The position numbers and the translations under genes were made by a program. Positions 57,490 through 64,000 of a stretch of 64,000 nt of DNA are shown here, in pieces. How positions within the stretch are numbered: position 1 is the stretch's first letter; every line of letters begins with the position of its first letter. The notes under the pieces are model-generated. The model was given only the letters and a program-made list of their open reading frames with translations. It was not told the DNA's origin and searched no databases. This DNA is from Annona cherimola (Eukaryota; Streptophyta; Magnoliopsida; Magnoliales; Annonaceae): the NCBI GenBank assembly GCA_030490835.1, contig CM059972.1, forward strand, positions 93,295,137 to 93,359,136. Reading direction: 5' to 3'.

Positions 57490-59280
57490 TCATTCACTTT
57501 ATCAAGTTGAACATAGAAAAACTTTTTCTTGAAACAATGCATTTTCTCTTGAATGCGTTGATGTTGAACTTTTGGAATTCTTTTTCTTTCCCATTCTTTT
57601 TTACTCTTGAAGGTGCTGAGGTTAAACCTTTGATGTAAACAGTTTTTGTCAATGACGCTTCATATAAAAGAGACGCACGTTTGGATTTTCTTCTCCTTAT
57701 ATTTCTTTTTTCCTCAATGGCAATTTCTGAATTTCTTTTAATTCTTAGAGGAGATTTATTAGGAAATATATCATCCACTTTCCTTCCCCCTTTGTATTGG
57801 TAGATTGTTTTAGAATCATATTTGGTGAGAGTTTTTTAGGTTATAAGTTGAGTTGAGAAAGACAAGGTTTCAATAAAAGGATTTGACTTGAATTAGGTTG
57901 TGATTTCAGCTAGTTGGTTTTGGCTTGAAATTTTGATTGGGAATGATGGTTAAGCTTTCGGCTAAGCGAGAATAGGGTAATGGGTTAGGAAAAGCTAGGT
58001 AGTTTGGCTAGGATTTTGGTTGGGAGAGTAATAAAGATACATAGTGGATAAACACTAAATATAAGATATTTACACTTGAATAACCAATAAAAACAATAAA
58101 AATGAAATTCAAAAGTGAATTTTCAAAATTTTAGGAGCAGAAAGGATAGAATATGAAAACGGAGAGGACGAAAATGAAGACTGATGACAACCTCAACCAG
58201 AATGAGCTTACCGAAAGAAATCAATATAGAAAAATTTTGTCTCATCAATTCCGGTTGCCAACAAAATACTCTCAAATTGCCAAATTATCCAAGTCCTAAA
58301 GATTTTGAAATGAAAATATACATCTCTTGAACCATTTTTATTTTTCTCTGCTCAAACAAAATTTTCAACCTTTTTGATAAAAATAGTCGACGTTTTCATG
58401 TCATTTAAAAAAAATCATAAAATGTTTATGTTCAATTTGATCCATTAATCTTAAACTATCATGTAAATAGCATCAATAACACTTGATCTTTTAAAGAGGA
58501 GTGGTTTAATAAAAATGTCTCTAATTGATCTTCAATAAGAAAAAATTCTAAGCGATGCACATGATCTTGAATGAAATCTTACCTCAATGTTGTAGTTCTA
58601 TTCATTTTCATACCTGCATTGATTTCTTTATTTCGTATTTTTATATTTTTATTTTATTTTTAATTTTTTGTGCTGGTCACCTAATGAGAGCAATCTTTAT
58701 CCATGTACTAGCTTATTCTAGTTTCCATCAAAATAAAAAAAAATGTCTTTGGTACCTATCGCATGGGTCCACCTTTGGTAGTGCCAACATATGCAGACAT
58801 TTTTTGTTTCCAAATGAGTTTAACACCTTGGGTTTGCATTCTCTTCAACGGAAAAACAAATGAAAAAGTTCATGAGAACAACAAAAATGACAAATATTAT
58901 GAGCAAGAATTTTCTTTTGTAACTATTTTACATGTTGTTGATTTTCTGCAGATTTTAAAAATTGATTTTCATTTGTTAATTTTTGAATATTTTCATGAAG
59001 TTTCAAATATTTCAATCCTCGCATTCAATTTCTTTCTTCAGTTTGACATGCTTTTCAGATATAACATTGAATTCATGAAATAATTCTTCATATGCCTTTT
59101 AAAGTTCAGTTGGACCAATGAAATTTACCTCTGATTCACAATCATTATCAAGTGATCTGCCATAAAACTAATGTTCATGTACTTTGTAATTTGAACTATT
59201 TCATCATTGGATTCAGAACTGATAGAAGGAGAGTTATCACTGTCGCTCAAAGACTCATAACTTTTACTTTTCGTGAATTT
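57490..59280 (-). pseudogene. Possible copia-type gag relic between the direct repeats
   Basis: On the minus strand near 59280-59150 the reading KSYESLSDSDNSPS, SESNDEIVQI and MNISFMADH resembles the acidic Ser/Asp-rich gag segment of plant copia elements. A basic frame at 57494-57778 (RRRKSKRASLLYEASLTK) is not recognised. Many stops. Tentative. Confidence 0.35.
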
Positions 59281-59285
59281 GAAAT

Positions 59286-59762
59286 TTTGCTGCTTTTGTT
59301 GAGATAAAGTGGTTTCTGCACGAAAAGGTAGACCTTTTACACCAAAAGGATCAACCTTTTTTCCTGTTTTTTAAAATTAGAATTTTGGAGAAATAGTCCT
59401 GCTTCAAGTGAGTTAATCCACTTAAAATAAGAATAAACGAATGAACCAATCTTGATTTAAGATTAACCACAACTCCAAAAGCATATTCCATTATCATTCT
59501 AATAGAAGTTCATCAATTTAGCATATTCCAAGATGATTCCATGCATATCAAATAGCATATTCCGTTTTCAAATTTCAAGCTTAATCTTATCACAATTAGT
59601 ATGCTAAACTCAAAATGATAATTCCACTAACGTACTACACTTTTCAAAATCCTATTCAAGAGCACTAAATACAATTTTACAAAATCAAATTCAAGAGCAC
59701 AAAATCACTTCTTTTGTCGTCATCAAAACCAATCAAAAATAAATTTTCACATAAGTTCACAT
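59286..59762 (+). repeat. Long direct repeat, right copy
   Basis: 477-bp partner of 56051-56524 in the same orientation. Confidence 0.93.
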
Positions 59763-60320
59763 GCATCTTTAAATGAGATAAAAACTTGACTTCTAATTAA
59801 ATAAATAATTTCAAATACAATACAAAATGTATTTCATACAATTGTAAAGTGGGGCCCAAATGGATAAGTTCCACCAAACTGTAAAAAATTTGGTCTAGTT
59901 CATAACTCATGTATGTCACATGGCTAATGATTCAATACGCCCCACGACTCTATGAACATCTCCATGCAACCCTTCTTTTATTTAAATAAAATCATTTTCT
60001 AAATCTACACAATTTATTTTGTGAAACATCGTTTGTTTTATCAAGAGACACTTTTATTGAATATATATATTTTGTTTAAAAATAGAATTCCTTAAGAGTG
60101 AATATCATTATTAATTTTTTCTGAAATTGTATAGTATATAGTATATAGAAATTTTGAATAGTGTAATTTCTGGAATTATAAATAAATGCATGCAGATAAA
60201 CAGATAATAGGTTAGTTGTGAAAAAAAAATTAAAAATAAAAGGTTGCAAGTACATCTTCATGCAGTTGTGCGTATTGAACCATTGCAATTATACTATCTA
60301 TTATTTCTACTTTGAGAGGT
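59763..60320. other. Gene-free AT-rich spacer
   Basis: No supported feature. Confidence 0.45.
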
Positions 60321-60369
60321 GATCGTTTGCGGCTGGGCTAAGTCGACGCTATTGCGTCCGCAAACGATC
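60321..60369. repeat. 12-bp perfect inverted repeat (hairpin) before the FAR1-like gene
   Basis: GATCGTTTGCGG at 60321-60332 pairs with CCGCAAACGATC at 60358-60369 across a 25-bp loop. It marks the sharp change from AT-rich spacer to the GC/CT-rich leader and may lie at or near the end of a MULE. Confidence 0.75.
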
Positions 60370-60439
60370 GATGCATCGTGTGCCGTCGAATTAGGCAGGA
60401 TGAGAGGGAGCCGTTGGATGGAAAAATTGCGCACAGCTC

Positions 60440-60930
60440 CCCGCGGGTTCAGTCGATTCAAAAGTGCTGGCGCTGTCCCTCTCTCTCTCCTCTCCAGCTA
60501 CCTCTCTCCCCGACGCCTCTCTCTTCGGCTCCCACTCTTCCCGATGGCTCCCTCTCTCCCCGCTGTCCCTCTCTCTCGCACCCTCTCTCTCTCCCCTCCG
60601 GCTCACTCTCTCCCCGATGGCCCCCTCTCTCTCTCGCGCCCTCTCTGTCTCTCTCGTCGCTCCACCCCGAACCTGCTGTCTCCCTCTCCGGCTCTCTCCC
60701 TCTCCTCCGTTTCTAGCCCCACAACCCTGTCCCTCTCCCACGTGATCGCTCCGCTCAGGCTCTCTCCCTTGCTGTCTCCCTCTCCTTCGCTTCTGGCCCC
60801 ACAACCCCTGTCCCTCTCCCTCTCCGGTCCCGTTCTCTCCCATTTTGTCTCCCTCTTCTCTGCTCTTCCCCACAAACTATCATGTCTCTCTTCTCCGCCG
60901 TCCCATTGACGGAACTCCTTCTAGATTCAG
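60440..60930 (+). other. CT-rich leader exon of the second FAR1-like gene
   Basis: A pyrimidine-rich tract (CTCTCTCTCC motifs) ending in GATTCAG then GTGAGC, a good splice donor at 60931. The matching acceptor is TTGTAG at about 61147, just before the coding part. CT-rich leaders are common in plant 5' UTRs. Long open frames on both strands here come from low complexity. Confidence 0.55.
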
Positions 60931-61147
60931 GTGAGCGTCTCCTCCCACAAGCTTCCCTTCCAAATTGACATGCTTTTATTGCAACCCACTACCGCACTCA
61001 CTACAAGAAATGTGTTTAATTGCAACTAAGTACCTGCTTGCAATTGTTTAGATTATTAGAACGTTCAATTGTGTGACTTTGAATGCTTTCTTTATCATGT
61101 ATTGTAGTTGAATATATTGAATACTTATTCCGCATTTTAAATTGTAG

Positions 61148-63590
61148 TTGTTACCAGACTATTTATATAATCTAGTTATGGAAGACTATATGAGAACAGA
61201 TGAAAATAACCAAAGTTTGATACAAAATGACTTCCGCACACTACTACCTGATCCAATGAATGAAGAGGTTGAAGCTTTTATTGGTGTCACATCGGTAGTT
61301 CATGAACACGAGGATGAGGTTGCCTATATAGGTGGTTCGGTGAATGCGTCGGTTGGGGAGGATGCATCTATTGAGGAAGTCAACATTCTTAGGAATCAAA
61401 ATGCAGATGGGTTGTTTACGGTTGATGTTGCAAGGGAGTTGAAACCAAAAGTTGGCATGAAGTTTGTGTCTCTCGAAGAAACTTATACTTTTTATAACAC
61501 TTATGCTTGGCATTGTGGTTTTAGTGTTAGAAAAGACAACACTCATAAGTTAAAGTCTGGGGCAATTTCTAGGCATGTTTTTAGATGCTCTAAGGCCGGT
61601 TGGACTGAAAAAAAGCAAGAAATGAAGATCCAAGCAAATAGAAGACTGTGTATATCAGTCGTTGCTCGTGCCCTGTTAAGCTATACGTGAACTTGAATGT
61701 GGAAAAAATGTATATATGTTTCTCAATTTGTAGAGACACATAATCATGCACTTTGTACCCCTACAAAGACTCATAAATTGCGATCACATAAGAAATTGAC
61801 AGAGGATGACGTAAGTATAATATCATCTTTAAAGAAGTCTGGAGTCGGTGTTGCGAGGTCCATTAATTTTATGATGAATGAAGCAGGTGGTTCTTCTTAC
61901 CTCCAGTATTCAGCAAGGGATGCTAGGAATGCTTTACGAAGAAAGCGTCAAATTATGTACGGGAATGACGCAAATACTCTACTGCTATGTTTCAGATAAA
62001 GAGCTGTGATGATAGTCATTTTTCTTACGAAATCCAAGTTGACGAGGATATGAGATTCACCTCGTGTTTTTGGATAGATGGAAAATTCAAAGAGGACTAT
62101 ATGGTATTCGGTGATGTTGTATGTTTCGACACTACATACAAAACGAATGAGTATGATATGTCATTTGGCCCATTTGTTGGCATAAATCACCATAAACAGA
62201 CATGCTTATTTGGTGCAGGCTTACTTTTTGGGGAGACAATTGAAGATTTCAAGTGGTTATTTCAAACTTGGTTGGATGTAGTAGGTGGAGTTCATCCTAA
62301 GATAATTATTACGGATCAAAATGCAGCAATAGGAGCAGCAATAGCGATAATATTTCCGAATTCTAACCATCATTTGTGTCTGTGGCATATACATAAGAAA
62401 TTGTCAGAGAAGCTATCTCATATCATCCATCAACATCCTACATTCAAGACAAGATGGAACTATTGTTTGTTCGGCACTAACATCAAGGAAGAATTTGAGA
62501 GTACTTGGGAAGCAATGATAGAAGAGTTTGGATTGCAGGAGAATTCGTGGTTGCGACATATGTACGAGATTCGCCAAATGTGGATTCCTACTTACACAAG
62601 AAAAGTGTTCTCGGCTGGCATGAGAACCACTCAACAAAGTGAAAGTATTAGTGCCTTTTTTGATGGGTTTTGTGTCGCGAAATTCAAATTCAATTGATTT
62701 TTCAAATGGCTATGATAAAGTAATTGAGCGGAGGCGTGAGGCGGAGGCCGATGCTGATTTCAAGACTTTTTATGCTAATCCCGAGTTGAGAACTAAATGT
62801 GGCATAAAAGCTCATATGACAAAGGTATATACCTGAAATATCTTCTTAGAATTCCAAAAAGAAGTTGTGGAATGTGTGTATTATATTGCAGAGAAGGTTG
62901 GAGGTGAAGGGTCAAATGAACAATGGCAAGTGTTTTTGTTAGAGGGAGAAGATGAGAGCAAGCGAAAGATGTTAACATGGAATGCAGATGGAATGATTGC
63001 GTCATGCCCGTGCTTGAAATTTGAGTCGTCTGGAATTTTCTGTCGACATATCATCGCTTTGTTCCGTTTCCTAAAGATGAAAACCATCCCTCCATATCAT
63101 ATATTACCACGCTGGACACAAGATGCTAAATCACAGTTCAAACATCCATCAACAACAATGGACAAGACGGGAACACAGTCTCTTGCAGTTCGTAATCACA
63201 CATATCCAAGTGGTGGTCATATGTTAGAAATGAAGCCTTGCATAACCCAGATGCATATGAAGTTGTGAGAGAGAATATGGAGAAGATGATTACTGCTCTT
63301 TCTGCAATGCCTAAGCCTCCATGTACAGAGATTGTTGGTAGGGATGAGGTTGCAGATGGGGGGTCTCCTATCGTGGTATCAAATAATAACTTTAACCTTA
63401 TGGGCCAGGGTCAAAGTGCAAATGTTGGTAATGGCACAATAGCCTCACAAAGTTCACAGGCTTGTGGCATCTTGCCTGCACATGTTTCACTAACAAAAGG
63501 AAGATCTTCTAAACGCATGAAAGGCCATTTAGAATTGTCACACAGTGGGACAAAATTTTGTCGTGGATGAAAAAAATTCGTTGTGGGCCA
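61148..63590 (+). pseudogene. FAR1-related / MULE transposase-like gene, second copy, broken
   Basis: The coding part probably starts at MEDYMRTDEN (ATG 61178). In order: a FAR1 DNA-binding domain (about 61440-61800; VGMKFVSLEETYTFYNTYAW, FSVRKD, then FVETHNHALC); a MULE transposase core (about 62000-62420; VVCFDTTYKTNEYDMSFGPF, HHKQTC, ITDQNAAIGAAI, HHLCLWHIHKKL); a helical region (WIPTYTRKVF, TTQQSES); a SWIM zinc finger (CPCLKFESSGIFCRH, about 63006-63050); and a Cys/His knuckle (63562-63600). Breaks are near 61655-61700, 61985, 62690 and 62840, plus a TGA at 63568-63570 in the knuckle. It is better preserved than the copy at 1-2110. FAR1 relatives act as DNA-binding regulators or transposases; this copy should make neither intact. 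Confidence 0.9.
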
Positions 63591-63799
63591 TGACAAAAGG
63601 AATTGCCCCGCGTTGAAGGTCAAGAGTTCAATTGATGTATCGTCTTCAGTTGGTAATGTATCGTCTTTAGTTGGTAATGATTCATTCACTTCTATCGGTT
63701 CTCCATCTTATAATATAGTTTCTCTCTTTGAACTCATGTTTTGAATAATAAGTTCAATCATATTTTGAATAATGTAAATTTTCCTTGCTTCAAATATAG

Positions 63800-63952
63800 G
63801 TGGACATACGTGAAATGACATCTACGGGTACAAGAACTAGATCACTTGGGGGTAGGACTTGTGTTTGTTCATGTGGATTAGCAGCTGTAGTTTTGACCTC
63901 CCATACCGCAAAAAATTCGGGTCGACGGTTTCTTCGGTGCCCATGATATCGC
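63800..63952 (+). pseudogene. GRF-type zinc-finger exon, downstream of the FAR1-like gene
   Basis: Lies between a plausible acceptor (ATATAG, to 63799) and a strong donor (GTAAGT from 63953). It reads TCVCSCGLAAVVLTSHTAKN, then SGRRFLRCP, stop, YR, which fits the GRF zinc finger (CxCG ... GRRFxxCP). An in-frame TGA at 63944-63946 sits where family members usually carry an ordinary residue. Probably the last or next exon of the FAR1/MULE-like gene, continuing past the window. Confidence 0.65.
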
Positions 63953-64000
63953 GTAAGTTACATATTTTCATTATCGTGTTAAGAATTTCATGACTACTGA

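Noticed and set aside
60319..60909. 196-codon and overlapping Ser/Leu/Pro-rich frames
   Set aside because: CT-rich leader sequence; ends at a splice donor and shows no domain.
6600..60930. Common ancestry of the two CT-rich tracts (6.6-7.1 kb and 60.4-60.9 kb)
   Set aside because: Only composition is shared; no collinear alignment could be found by eye.

Overview
The window is plant nuclear DNA. It has GT-AG introns, chloroplast and ER housekeeping genes of land-plant type, and introns packed with plant LINEs, SINEs, MITEs and FAR1/MULE relics. The long, repeat-filled introns (RPN1 spreads 610 codons over 20.6 kb) and plant-type RTE LINEs fit a non-grass angiosperm with a fairly large genome. 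The species cannot be named from the sequence.

Three genes look intact, all on the + strand. (1) FKBP18, a thylakoid-lumen FKBP-type prolyl isomerase at 8493-10712, with six exons and 220 codons that join in frame. (2) RPN1 (ribophorin I, OST complex subunit 1) at 14234-34836, with ten exons and 610 codons that join in frame. (3) A single-exon FHA-domain protein of 397 aa at 42987-44180 with an AT-hook. They have unrelated jobs (thylakoid lumen protein folding, ER N-glycosylation, phospho-threonine recognition on or near chromatin), and nothing suggests they work together.

Layout: 1-2110, broken FAR1/MULE-like gene; 2647-3462, a 166-bp tandem array headed by a FAR1 fragment; 3800-5404 (-), broken 'putative plant transposon protein'; 6600-7260, CT-rich tract; 7540-8390, MITE and half foldback element; 8493-10712, FKBP18; 12221-13925, MITE, clathrin-assembly-like relic, SINE and foldback element; 14234-34836, RPN1, with a nearly intact RTE LINE nested in a MITE (18721-22233), further RTE fragments, SINE, MITEs and foldback elements in its introns; 36431-40000, AT-rich relics with a copia gag trace; 40640-42835, hairpin and a cluster of MITEs lying in TA microsatellites; 42987-44180, FHA gene; 45745-47825, a mosaic pseudo-copy built from FKBP18, RPN1 and RPN1 3' flank; 48340-59762, MITEs, a foldback MULE with a perfect 9-bp target duplication, a SINE and a long direct repeat; 60321-64000, a second broken FAR1/MULE-like gene with zinc-knuckle and GRF-type zinc-finger coding.

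The most informative structure is the mosaic at 45745-47825. Its three parts match 9945-10396, 18087-18355 and 35124-36430 in the same order and orientation. It is best read as the eroded remains of a tandem duplication of at least 26 kb covering FKBP18 to RPN1. I found no convincing new defence, biosynthetic or regulatory system. The novelty here is in nested transposon history and gene-duplicate decay.
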